Below are positions 7,015-14,349 of a stretch of 64,000 nucleotides of DNA, in pieces. The position numbers were made by a program, and so were the translations under genes. The DNA comes from Bifidobacterium aerophilum (GTDB lineage: Bacteria > Actinomycetota > Actinomycetes > Actinomycetales > Bifidobacteriaceae). Each line of letters starts with the position of its first letter. Within the stretch, counting starts at the first letter, position 1. Below the pieces are notes generated by a model. The model searched no databases and was not told the origin of the DNA. It worked only from the letters and a program-made list of their open reading frames with translations. The stretch covers positions 1-64,000 of the forward strand of contig NZ_WHZW01000008.1 in NCBI RefSeq assembly GCF_010667685.1. The letters are read 5' to 3'.

Positions 7015-8877
7015 CTATTCGAGGCTGTCGCGCGTGAGTCGGGCGAAGGCGCCGTTGCGATCGACCAGCTGCCGATAGGTGCCGGTTTCGCCGATGCGGC
7101 CGTGATCGAGGACGATGATCCGGTCCATGTCGGTCAGGACTCGCGGCCTGTGGCTGATGACGATCACGGTGGTGTCTGCGGGGCGGTTGGCGATCAGGTC
7201 ATAGCAGATCGCGGCCTCGGCGGTCGCATCCACCGCGGCGGTCGGCTCGTCCAGAATCCACAACGGCTTGCCGGACAGGAACGTGCAGGCCAGCGCGAGG
7301 CGCTGCCATTGTCCGCCGGACAATCCCACGCCGCCCCATTCCTGACCGAGCTGCGTGTCGAGTCCGTCCGGAAGCGCGTTCACGATGTCGAGCGCGCGGG
7401 CGCGGCGCAATCCGTCACGCAGTTCCTCGTCGGTGTGACGGGATGCGGGATCGATGAATTCGCGCACGGTCACCTCGATGTGCGTGAAGTCCTGGAACAC
7501 CATGCTCGACGCACCCAATCGTTCCGCCCATGAATCCAGGCAATGCCCGTCACCGGACTTCCCCGACGTCAGGCCGACCGCGCCGTCCGGCGCGTCGAGG
7601 ATGCCTGCGATGAGTTTGACGAGCGTGGTTTTGCCCGACCCGTTCTCCCCGACGAGAGCGACGATCGACCCCGGCGCGATATCCAGCGATACGTCGTCCA
7701 ATGCCGGACCGCGAACGGCCGTGACCGACTTATGCGCATCATCCGCGTCATCGTCCTCGCCGTCGCTTTTGACCGCGACCGGATACGCGTACGTCAGATG
7801 TTCCACGTGCACGCCGACCGGACCGGCCGTCTCAGGGATCGCATGATTCGCGTGCAGCATGTCCATGAGCCGGTCAAAGGCAAGGATCATCGGCGTGGAC
7901 GCCATGAGGTTGCCGAACGCCTCACCCGTGGTGCGCGTCACCGACAGTCCCGTCATGATGCCGACCAGGGCCGCCGGTATGCTGGTGGCCGCCGCATGAC
8001 CGGACGTCAGGATCAGCCAGAACGCACCTCCGGTCAGCAGTGCGAACGCCAACGAACTCACCCCGGTCAGCTGCACCCTGCGCCATGAGACGCGCTCCCA
8101 CATGCCTGCCATGGTGAAATACCGGACACGCGCCTGTGCCGGGATGCCGAACGAACCGGCCGTGGCCGCGATCTCCGTGCTCGACGGAGGATAATCCAGC
8201 AGCCGTTCGAAATAGTTTGCGCGGCGTGACTCCTTGCCGCGCTTCGGCCACAGCTCGTTCGCCAGCTTTTCCACGCCGAACTGAGCCAACAGTTCCGGGA
8301 TCATCGCCACCGCGATCATGACCGCCGCCAACGGATGCATGTGCCACAGGGACCCGGCCAGCATGACCATCGATGCCAGCGCGCCCACCACCGACGTGGC
8401 GTCCGCCGCCTGCGAGGCCACGTTGTATGGGATCGCGTCACGCGCCGCGCGCACCTGCGCGGTCACCTCGTCATCCAATGTCTGCGCCGGCGTCAGGTTG
8501 GCCAGCGCATCGGTCAGATCGGACTGGTACTCGGCCATCAACGGTTCCTGAAGCAGATCACGCATGTCCTGCGCCAGCGACGACGATACCGACATCAGCA
8601 CCGCGCCCACCGTCAGCACCACCAGGATCAGCGCGAACCGGCCCGTGCCAAGAGCCGATCCCATGCCGAGCCCATCCGGACCGCATGCCCAACCGATCAT
8701 CCACACCTGCAACGACGGCATCGCCATCATCACCAGCATCGACAGCCACATCACCACCGTACGCACCGGCCGCTTGCGCAACGCGTACGCGCTCGTGCGC
8801 CACGACGTCACCACCGCGTCACGAAACGGCCGCAACCGGTTGCCGTCATTCCTCTTCTCACCGTTGTTCTCACACAC
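7015..8877 (-). CDS. ABC exporter, fused membrane and ATPase domains
   Basis: A 620-residue half-transporter. Residues ~35-330 carry about six membrane segments (for example VVMWLSMLVMMAMPSLQVWM, then FALILVVLTVGAVLM). The ATPase follows, with Walker A GENGSGKTT, signature LSGGQ, Walker B LWILDEP and the H-loop ISHRP. It has the layout of bacterial exporters for peptides, lipids or drugs; the substrate is not shown. An acidic linker (DGEDDDADDAHK) lies between the A-loop region and Walker A. I keep the GTG start at 8877, but the ribosome-binding site is weak and a later start is possible. It is a single gene, so it probably works as a homodimer. Confidence 0.85.
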   Translation of the reverse strand: MCENNGEKRNDGNRLRPFRDAVVTSWRTSAYALRKRPVRTVVMWLSMLVMMAMPSLQVWMIGWACGPDGLGMGSALGTGRFALILVVLTVGAVLMSVSSSLAQDMRDLLQEPLMAEYQSDLTDALANLTPAQTLDDEVTAQVRAARDAIPYNVASQAADATSVVGALASMVMLAGSLWHMHPLAAVMIAVAMIPELLAQFGVEKLANELWPKRGKESRRANYFERLLDYPPSSTEIAATAGSFGIPAQARVRYFTMAGMWERVSWRRVQLTGVSSLAFALLTGGAFWLILTSGHAAATSIPAALVGIMTGLSVTRTTGEAFGNLMASTPMILAFDRLMDMLHANHAIPETAGPVGVHVEHLTYAYPVAVKSDGEDDDADDAHKSVTAVRGPALDDVSLDIAPGSIVALVGENGSGKTTLVKLIAGILDAPDGAVGLTSGKSGDGHCLDSWAERLGASSMVFQDFTHIEVTVREFIDPASRHTDEELRDGLRRARALDIVNALPDGLDTQLGQEWGGVGLSGGQWQRLALACTFLSGKPLWILDEPTAAVDATAEAAICYDLIANRPADTTVIVISHRPRVLTDMDRIIVLDHGRIGETGTYRQLVDRNGAFARLTRDSLE

Positions 8878-8904
8878 GATCGGCCAGCATAGGAAGTCTA
8901 TGTT

Positions 8905-8914
8905 AAAAAAAAAA
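8905..8914. repeat. A10 homopolymer upstream of the ABC exporter
   Basis: Ten consecutive A residues (T on the coding strand) lie about 28 bases upstream of the exporter start, in the probable promoter zone. Runs this long are rare in such GC-rich DNA and can change length by slippage. Confidence 0.6.
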
Positions 8915-8960
8915 GTAACGATCGACCATGCCGCAGGAACGTGCGCCGCGCATATACGAC

Positions 8961-8997
8961 AAGACCCTCACGGGCGATGAGCGTCCGTGAGGGTCTT
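8961..8997 (-). terminator. Terminator of ilvE
   Basis: Arms 8961-8973 and 8985-8997 (AAGACCCTCACGG and its complement) form a perfect 13-bp stem with an 11-base loop, 26 bases after the ilvE stop. Confidence 0.75.
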
Positions 8998-9023
8998 CAT
9001 CTAATTAATACTGAGAATCAATC

Positions 9024-10151
9024 TCAGCAAACCTTCCACATCCAGTTGTGCGGATCGTCGATCTCACCGAGCTGGATGCCGAGCAGTTCGTTGCGCAGCG
9101 CCAGCGTCAGTTCGCCGGAACCGCCGTCAGCGACGGTCACGTCGAACTTCTCGGACTTGAAGCGGCCGATCGGGGTGATGATGGCGGCGGTGCCGCACGC
9201 GAACACCTCGGTGACCTCGCCGGACTTGATGTCCTCGAGCAGCTGGTCGAGCGCGATCATCGTCTCGACGACGTCGTGGCCCTTGTCCTGCAGCAGCTGG
9301 ATCAGCGAGCGGCGGGTCACGCCCGGCAGGATGTTGCCGGTCAGCGACGGGGTCTCGACGTGGCCGTCCTTGTGCACGACCATCATGTTCATGCCGCCGA
9401 GCTCCTCAAGGTAGGTCTTGGTGGCGGCGTCCACGAAGCACACCTGCTGGCAGCCGTTGGCGATGCCCGTGTACTCGCCGAGCAGGGAGGCGGCGTAGTT
9501 GCCGCCGCACTTGGCGAAACCGGTGCCGCCGGGGCCGGTGCGGAACCACTTGTCCTCGACCCAGATGCTCACCGGCTTGACGCCGCCCGGGAAGTACGGG
9601 CCGGATGGGGAGGCAATCACGCAGTAGTCGACCTCCTGCGGCGCGCGCACGCCGAGGAACGGCTCGGACGCGAACATGAACGGACGCATGTACAGCGTGT
9701 ACTCACGACGGGACGGCACCCAGTTGGCGTCGCGCTTGACGAGCGCGGCCACGGAACCGAGGAAGTCGTCGATCGGCAGTTCCGGCAGGTACAGGCGCTT
9801 GGCGGAGTTCTGGAAACGCTCGGCGTTCGCGTCCGGACGGAACAGCCAAGTGGAACCGTCGGCGTGGCGGTAGGCCTTGAGGCCCTCGAAGCATTCCTGC
9901 GCATAGTGCAGCACGGATGCGCCCGGGTCCATCTTCAGCGGCGCGTACGGCTCGATACGGCGATCGCCCCAGCCTTCGCCCTTGGTCCAGGTCATGTGGG
10001 CCATGTTGTCGGAGAACACCTGTCCGAAGGCCGGCTTGTCGATAAGGGACTGGCGCTTCTCGTCGGAGGCCGGATTGTCGTTCGGCAGGACGGTGAAGGG
10101 CTCGGTGAGCTTGTCGAGTGCCGCGGGATCGTGATGTGATTGTTCAGTCAT
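9024..10151 (-). CDS. ilvE: Branched-chain amino acid aminotransferase
   Basis: Transfers the amino group between glutamate and the branched-chain 2-oxo acids, the last step of Ile, Leu and Val synthesis, in the cytoplasm. The 375-residue length fits the longer class IV (BCAT type II) enzymes. ECFEGLKAYR, the SPSGPYFPGG segment and the PLP lysine K214 in FAKCGGNYA are visible, and the C-terminal EVFACGTAA with the cofactor-binding TA pair. ATG 10151 follows AAGAAG. It is transcribed alone: terminators lie on both sides. No T-box or classical leader peptide is evident in the 200 bases upstream. Confidence 0.95.
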   Translation of the reverse strand: MTEQSHHDPAALDKLTEPFTVLPNDNPASDEKRQSLIDKPAFGQVFSDNMAHMTWTKGEGWGDRRIEPYAPLKMDPGASVLHYAQECFEGLKAYRHADGSTWLFRPDANAERFQNSAKRLYLPELPIDDFLGSVAALVKRDANWVPSRREYTLYMRPFMFASEPFLGVRAPQEVDYCVIASPSGPYFPGGVKPVSIWVEDKWFRTGPGGTGFAKCGGNYAASLLGEYTGIANGCQQVCFVDAATKTYLEELGGMNMMVVHKDGHVETPSLTGNILPGVTRRSLIQLLQDKGHDVVETMIALDQLLEDIKSGEVTEVFACGTAAIITPIGRFKSEKFDVTVADGGSGELTLALRNELLGIQLGEIDDPHNWMWKVC

Positions 10152-10355
10152 TGCTAACTTCTTTTTGACAAATGCCCGTCGTGGCCGTCGTTATGCTGCG
10201 TACGCCATGACCGGCATGTGCTGGTAGGTGCAGCCGGCGCTTCTGGCACCGGTTCTGGTTGATACTTTCTCACACACCCGGTGATGCGGACGTGCGGGAT
10301 TTCACATTATGAATTATGCGAGAATATGCCGGGGACACCGGGAGCGGATATGGAA

Positions 10356-10386
10356 AAGTCCGTACAAGATCGTCTCGTACGGACTT
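10356..10386 (-). terminator. Terminator of rplY
   Basis: Arms 10356-10365 and 10377-10386 (AAGTCCGTAC and its complement) form a 10-bp stem; on the leftward strand it is followed by TTTTCC. It sits 39 bases after the rplY stop. Confidence 0.8.
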
Positions 10387-10424
10387 CTCCCCTATTCGAT
10401 CACAAGCCGGCTATCCGGCGACGA

Positions 10425-11051
10425 TCACTTGGCGTCGGCGGCCGGGGCGGCAGCGTCAGCCGGAGCGGCATCGGCGGCGGCTTCCGGAGCGGCGGTGGAC
10501 TCGGTGGCATCCTCCGGCACCTCGACGGTGACGACGGACTCCTCGAGGTCATCCATGTCGAGCTCGGCGCCTTCCGGCAGGACGACGTCCTTGAGCAGGA
10601 TCTTGGTGCCGTCGGTCAGGCCGTCCACGTTCACGACGATCTTCTCCGGCAGGTTCGCGACATCGGCGCGGACCTTGAGCTCCTGCACGTCGACGAACGC
10701 GACGGCGACGCCCTTCGGGGTGCCCTCGACGAACACCGGCACCTCGACGTCGATCTTCTCGCCGGCCTTGACCTCGTAGAAGTCGATGTGCTCGACGATG
10801 CGCTTGACGGGGTTGCGCTGCACGTCCTTGACGACGGCCATCTTGGTCTGGTCACCGAACGCGATGGAGAACAGCGCGTTGGTGTGACGCAGGGACAGGG
10901 TGGTCTCCTTCATCGGGAGCTTGACGAACACCGGGGCCTCGCCGCCGGCGTAGATGGTCGCCGGGATCTGCTTGGCGACGCGCATACGGCGGGCAGCGCC
11001 CTTGCCGAACTCGTCGCGGACTTCGCCCTCGAGCTTGATGGTGGTAGCCAT
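10425..11051 (-). CDS. rplY: 50S ribosomal protein L25 (general stress protein CTC type)
   Basis: L25/CTC binds 5S rRNA in the large subunit. The product is 208 residues from ATG 11051, which is preceded by AAGGAG. Residues 1-95 are the L25 5S-binding domain (EVRDEFGKGAARRMRVAKQIP, then HIDFYEV); residues ~100-185 are the CTC-type beta domain (PVFVEGTPKGV, VVLPEGAEL). The tail after residue 185 is almost only Ala, Pro, Asp and Glu, as in other actinobacterial L25. The mRNA leader is long and structured and carries a palindromic repeat (see separate entries). Confidence 0.95.
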   Translation of the reverse strand: MATTIKLEGEVRDEFGKGAARRMRVAKQIPATIYAGGEAPVFVKLPMKETTLSLRHTNALFSIAFGDQTKMAVVKDVQRNPVKRIVEHIDFYEVKAGEKIDVEVPVFVEGTPKGVAVAFVDVQELKVRADVANLPEKIVVNVDGLTDGTKILLKDVVLPEGAELDMDDLEESVVTVEVPEDATESTAAPEAAADAAPADAAAPAADAK

Positions 11052-11058
11052 GATTGGT

Positions 11059-11134
11059 CTCCTTGGTTGTGTTACTTGTCGTTCTGTCTGTTTGACGCCA
11101 CGACGCGCCGCAGAACGCACCAAGGAGGTGATCC
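11059..11134 (-). promoter_or_regulatory. rplY leader with anti-Shine-Dalgarno segment
   Basis: In the rplY mRNA, the Shine-Dalgarno region ACCAAGGAG (11067-11059) is exactly complementary to CUCCUUGGU (11127-11119) about 50 bases upstream. The upstream strand is part of GGAUCACCUCCUUG (11134-11121), which equals the conserved 3' tail of 16S rRNA. A hairpin between them would hide the ribosome-binding site. Regulation is inferred; the complementarity is directly visible. Confidence 0.5.
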
Positions 11135-11189
11135 ATACGCCGAGTCGATTACGGAAGGCACGGACTCTTACGAGACTGCATCTTCCCTC

Positions 11190-11299
11190 GCCAAAGCAAC
11201 ACGCTTCGGCTCGGTCTGGTCGCGCGGATGCCGCGCTCCCCTCGCCTGCAAACAGTCCACTGGACTGTTTGCTTAACGGCTCGGCCTGCCAAAGCAACA
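11190..11299. repeat. Dispersed palindromic element, copy A, between 12-bp direct repeats
   Basis: The core 11248-11258 / 11262-11272 is an 11-bp perfect inverted repeat around ACT. On the opposite strand the flank reads GAGCCGTTAAGC, as in copies B-D. Where those copies have GGACAGTCC / GGACTGTCC, this one has AAACAGTCC / GGACTGTTT, so both arms changed together. GCCAAAGCAACA occurs on both sides (11190-11201 and 11288-11299). It lies in the rplY leader. Confidence 0.75.
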
Positions 11300-11306
11300 G
11301 CTCACC

Positions 11307-11312
11307 AGTATA
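11307..11312 (-). promoter_or_regulatory. Possible -10 box of rplY
   Basis: TATACT on the leftward strand, about 255 bases upstream of rplY. No good -35 is seen at the usual distance. If used, the repeat copy A is inside the leader RNA. Confidence 0.35.
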
Positions 11313-11365
11313 CACGGATGCCGGACATGCGGATCTACAATGGAATACGGCAGTTGAGCCGTGGG

Positions 11366-11405
11366 GGTTTTCGCTCGCCGACACCCATGTCGGCGAGCGA
11401 AAACC
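11366..11405. terminator. 18-bp perfect hairpin upstream of the hydrolase
   Basis: Arms 11366-11383 and 11388-11405 (left arm GGTTTTCGCTCGCCGACA) pair perfectly around CCCA. It lies between the divergent rplY and hydrolase genes, where a terminator is not expected, so its role is unclear: insulation, attenuation in the hydrolase leader, or a repeat. Confidence 0.6.
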
Positions 11406-11461
11406 GCCACGCCGGGAGCGAGACAGGGTCGTTCGGCCCCGTATACGGAATCGAGGATGCG

Positions 11462-12460
11462 ATGAGGCGGGTCACGCGCAATGTTCTGATCGGCACCGGG
11501 GTCGCCGCGGCAACGGCCGGCCTGTTGTGCGGGGCGGGCGAGTTCATGTTTCGGTTCACGATCGACACGCGGTTTCCGTGGTCGATGATGAAACTCGTCA
11601 GGTCCGGCAAGGTCAAGGGCGCGGATTTGGAGGGCGTGCACCGGGACGCCGACGAGGAGGCCGAAGCGGCGAGATGGTTCGACGAGTCGAAACAACCGGT
11701 CGTCACGTTCAGCGAGGACGGGTTGCGGCTGCATGGATGGCTGCTCGATCCCGACTGCGCGGCGCCGAAACCGCACCTATATGCGATCTGCATGCACGGC
11801 TACACGGGGACCCCGTCCGAGATGGCGAAGTATGCGCACCGGTTCGCACGTCTCGGGTTCACGGCGCTCACACCGGCGATGCGAGGCCACGAACTGAGCG
11901 AGGGGCGGTATACCGGCATGGGCTGGCTGGAACGACGCGATCTGATGGCATGGATACGGTTGATCGTCGAGAGCGATCCCGACGCGCGGATTCTGCTGGA
12001 CGGCCTGTCGATGGGCGCGGCGTGCGTGATGATGACGGTCGGCGAGCCCGATCTGCCGCGCAACGTGGTCGCGGCGATCGAGGACTGCGGGTATTCGTCC
12101 GTGTGGGATCAGTTCCTGTTCAACGCGAAGGGGATGTACCGGCTGCCGAACAAATGGCTTGCCGTGCCGGTGGTCGAGGCGATGAGCGCCGCATGCCGTC
12201 GGGCGGCGGGATACGGGTTCAAGGAGGCGTCGAGCGTGTCGTCGCTTAGACATGCCACGATCCCGATGCTGTTCATTCACGGCTCGGCCGACACCTTCGT
12301 CGATCCGTCGTTCCTTGACCGCAACTACCAGGCATGCGCGAGCCTGCATAGGGATCGGCTGCTTATTGCCGGAGCCGGACATGCGATGAGCGCCAGCACT
12401 TCCCCGAACACATACTGGCGCAAAGTCACCGGCTTCGTCCGTGACGTGTTCGCGCTGTAA
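11462..12460 (+). CDS. Membrane-anchored alpha/beta hydrolase
   Basis: I start at ATG 11462 (332 residues) because the first residues then form a membrane anchor (VLIGTGVAAATAGLLCGAGE) after a short basic segment. The hydrolase fold follows: the oxyanion MHGYTG (111-116), the nucleophile elbow G181-L-S183-M-G185, an acid in HGSADTFVDP and the catalytic His in GAGHAM. This matches the serine aminopeptidase S33-like/DUF3887-neighbour hydrolases of Gram-positives that cleave unknown esters or peptides outside the cell. It is a single gene, convergent with pntB across a shared terminator. Confidence 0.8.
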   Translation: MRRVTRNVLIGTGVAAATAGLLCGAGEFMFRFTIDTRFPWSMMKLVRSGKVKGADLEGVHRDADEEAEAARWFDESKQPVVTFSEDGLRLHGWLLDPDCAAPKPHLYAICMHGYTGTPSEMAKYAHRFARLGFTALTPAMRGHELSEGRYTGMGWLERRDLMAWIRLIVESDPDARILLDGLSMGAACVMMTVGEPDLPRNVVAAIEDCGYSSVWDQFLFNAKGMYRLPNKWLAVPVVEAMSAACRRAAGYGFKEASSVSSLRHATIPMLFIHGSADTFVDPSFLDRNYQACASLHRDRLLIAGAGHAMSASTSPNTYWRKVTGFVRDVFAL

Positions 12461-12515
12461 ACGACTAATTACAAAGCTCGCAATACCGCGATACGTGGTG
12501 TGACGTAATACAAAA

Positions 12516-12549
12516 ACGGTGGCTCCCCTTCTCGGAGGGGAACCACCGT
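12516..12549. terminator. Bidirectional terminator between the hydrolase gene and pntB
   Basis: Arms 12516-12529 and 12536-12549 pair over 14 positions with one G-U. It is preceded by AAAAA on the left, giving a U-tract for leftward transcripts. Confidence 0.85.
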
Positions 12550-12563
12550 CACACCGGCTCACG

Positions 12564-14015
12564 TTACGCGATGAGCTCCTTCACCGCGGCGATGACGGCC
12601 TGCAGACCGGCCTTCGCGTCGCCGAAGAGCATCTGCGTGTTGTCCTTGAAGTACAGCTCGTTCTCGATGCCGGCGTATCCCTTGCCGCGGCCGCGCTTCA
12701 TGACGACGACGTTCTGCGCCTTGTCGACGTCGAGGATCGGCATGCCGGACACGGGGGTGCCCTGGCGACGCGCCGCCGGGTTGGTCACGTCGTTGGCGCC
12801 GACGACGAGCGCGACGTTGGCGGTCGGGAACTGCGGGTTGATGTCGTCGAGGTCGACGAGTTCCTCGTACGGCACGTTGGCCTCGGCGAGCAGCACGTTC
12901 ATGTGGCCGGGCATTCGGCCGGCGACCGGGTGGATCGCATAGGAGACCTCGACGCCATGGCCCTTGAGCAGTTCGCCGAGATCGGCGAGCTCACGTTGCG
13001 CCTGCGCCTGCGCCAGGCCGAAGCCGGGCACGAAGATGACCTTGTCGGCGTAGACGAGCTGGACGGCCACGTCGTCCGCGGTGGTCTCCTTCATCGTGCC
13101 TTCGGGGCCTTCCGCGTCCGCGCCGGAGGCGGAGCCGCCGCCGAAGCCGCCGGCCAGCACGCTCATGAGCGGGCGATTCATGGCCTTGGACATGTCGATG
13201 GACAGGGTCACGCCGGCCGCGCCGACGAGGGCGCCGGCGACGATCAGCGCGATGTTGTTGATCGCCAGGCCGCTCATGGCGACGGCGGTGCCCGTGCACG
13301 CGTTGAGCACGGAAATGACGACCGGCATGTCGGCGCCGCCGATCGGGATGACGAACACCAGGCCGTAGCACAGGGCGAACAGCGTGGTCAGCACGCACCA
13401 CAGCACGGCGTTGGCCGGCTGCACGCACAGCATGACGAACGCGGCGATCGTCAGCACGATGAACGCGACGTTCCACACACCCTTGGCCGGCAAGGTGAGC
13501 TTGCGCAGGAACCTGACGCCCTGCAGCTTGCCGGCGGCGACGAGAGAGCCGGTGAACGTGACAGAGCCGATCATGATGCCGAGGCCCGCCGTGATGAGCA
13601 CGACCAGGCCCGGACCGGCGGCGTCCTCGGAGTTGAGGATGTCGTTGAGCGCGACGAGGGCCGCGGCGCCGCCGCCGACCGTGTTGAACACGGAGACGAG
13701 CTGCGGCATGTCGGTCATCTTGACCTTCTTGGCGCTCCACACTCCGGCCACCGCGCCGATCGCGATGCCGGCGATGAGCAGCGCGACGGCGACGCCGTGA
13801 CGGAACCCGTTGCCGATCTCGCCGACGAACAGCACGATGAACGCCATGGCGCAGGCCATGACCATGCCGGCGGCGGAGATCAGGTTGCCGCGGCGCGCGG
13901 TCTTGGGCGAGTTCATGAGGTGCAGGCCGATCACGAACATGACGGCGGCCAGCAGATAGACGAACCATTCGACGACGCCGAGCGGCGTGCCCAGCGTCTG
14001 TGCCAGAGTACCCAT
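12564..14015 (-). CDS. pntB: NAD(P) transhydrogenase, beta subunit
   Basis: Membrane subunit that moves protons while hydride passes between NADH and NADP+. The 483 residues hold about eight or nine membrane segments (for example FVYLLAAVMFVIGLHLMNSP, GMVMACAMAFIVLFVGEIGNG) and, from about residue 300, the NADP-binding domain III with VPGFGLAQAQAQ, HPVAGRMPGHMNVLLAEA and GANDVTNPAA. ATG 14015 follows a GGGAGG site and abuts the pntA2 stop. It is the last gene of pntA1-pntA2-pntB. The enzyme supplies NADPH for biosynthesis. Confidence 0.95.
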   Translation of the reverse strand: MGTLAQTLGTPLGVVEWFVYLLAAVMFVIGLHLMNSPKTARRGNLISAAGMVMACAMAFIVLFVGEIGNGFRHGVAVALLIAGIAIGAVAGVWSAKKVKMTDMPQLVSVFNTVGGGAAALVALNDILNSEDAAGPGLVVLITAGLGIMIGSVTFTGSLVAAGKLQGVRFLRKLTLPAKGVWNVAFIVLTIAAFVMLCVQPANAVLWCVLTTLFALCYGLVFVIPIGGADMPVVISVLNACTGTAVAMSGLAINNIALIVAGALVGAAGVTLSIDMSKAMNRPLMSVLAGGFGGGSASGADAEGPEGTMKETTADDVAVQLVYADKVIFVPGFGLAQAQAQRELADLGELLKGHGVEVSYAIHPVAGRMPGHMNVLLAEANVPYEELVDLDDINPQFPTANVALVVGANDVTNPAARRQGTPVSGMPILDVDKAQNVVVMKRGRGKGYAGIENELYFKDNTQMLFGDAKAGLQAVIAAVKELIA

Positions 14016-14333
14016 TTACTTGGCCTCCCCGTTCTTCTCGGAATCCTTCTTCTTCGTCTTGTCGGACTTGAACATCTCGAGCATGCGGTCGGTGACCACA
14101 TAGCCGCCGACGACGTTCATCGTGCCCAGCACGGCGGCCAGGAAGATGAACACCCATGCGAGCGGGCTGGTGGCGTGAGCGGCGACGATGACCACGCCGA
14201 CGATGACGATGCCGTGGATGGAGTTCGCGCCGGACATGAGCGGCGTGTGCAGGGTGGCGGGCACCTTGCCGATGACTTCGACGCCGATGAGCAGCGCCAG
14301 GACGAACAGCGTGATCGCGACTACGATATCCAT
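14016..14333 (-). CDS. pntA2: NAD(P) transhydrogenase, alpha-2 (membrane) subunit
   Basis: The 105-residue protein from ATG 14333 has three membrane segments (VAITLFVLALLIGVEVI, GIVIVGVVIVAAHA, WVFIFLAAVLGTMNVVGGY), then a basic tail rich in Lys. This is the membrane part that in E. coli is fused to the C-terminus of PntA; in this three-gene arrangement it is separate. It completes the proton channel with PntB. Confidence 0.9.
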   Translation of the reverse strand: MDIVVAITLFVLALLIGVEVIGKVPATLHTPLMSGANSIHGIVIVGVVIVAAHATSPLAWVFIFLAAVLGTMNVVGGYVVTDRMLEMFKSDKTKKKDSEKNGEAK

Positions 14334-14349
14334 GTCGTTCCCCTTTCCC

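Noticed and set aside
10152-10280. Leader peptide or T-box for ilvE
   Set aside because: A tiny frame (MPVMAYAA) exists but is not rich in Ile, Leu or Val, and no T-box sequence is seen.
11121-11134. Fragment of a 16S rRNA gene
   Set aside because: Only 14 bases match the conserved tail and the flanks do not; it is a leader element, not rRNA.
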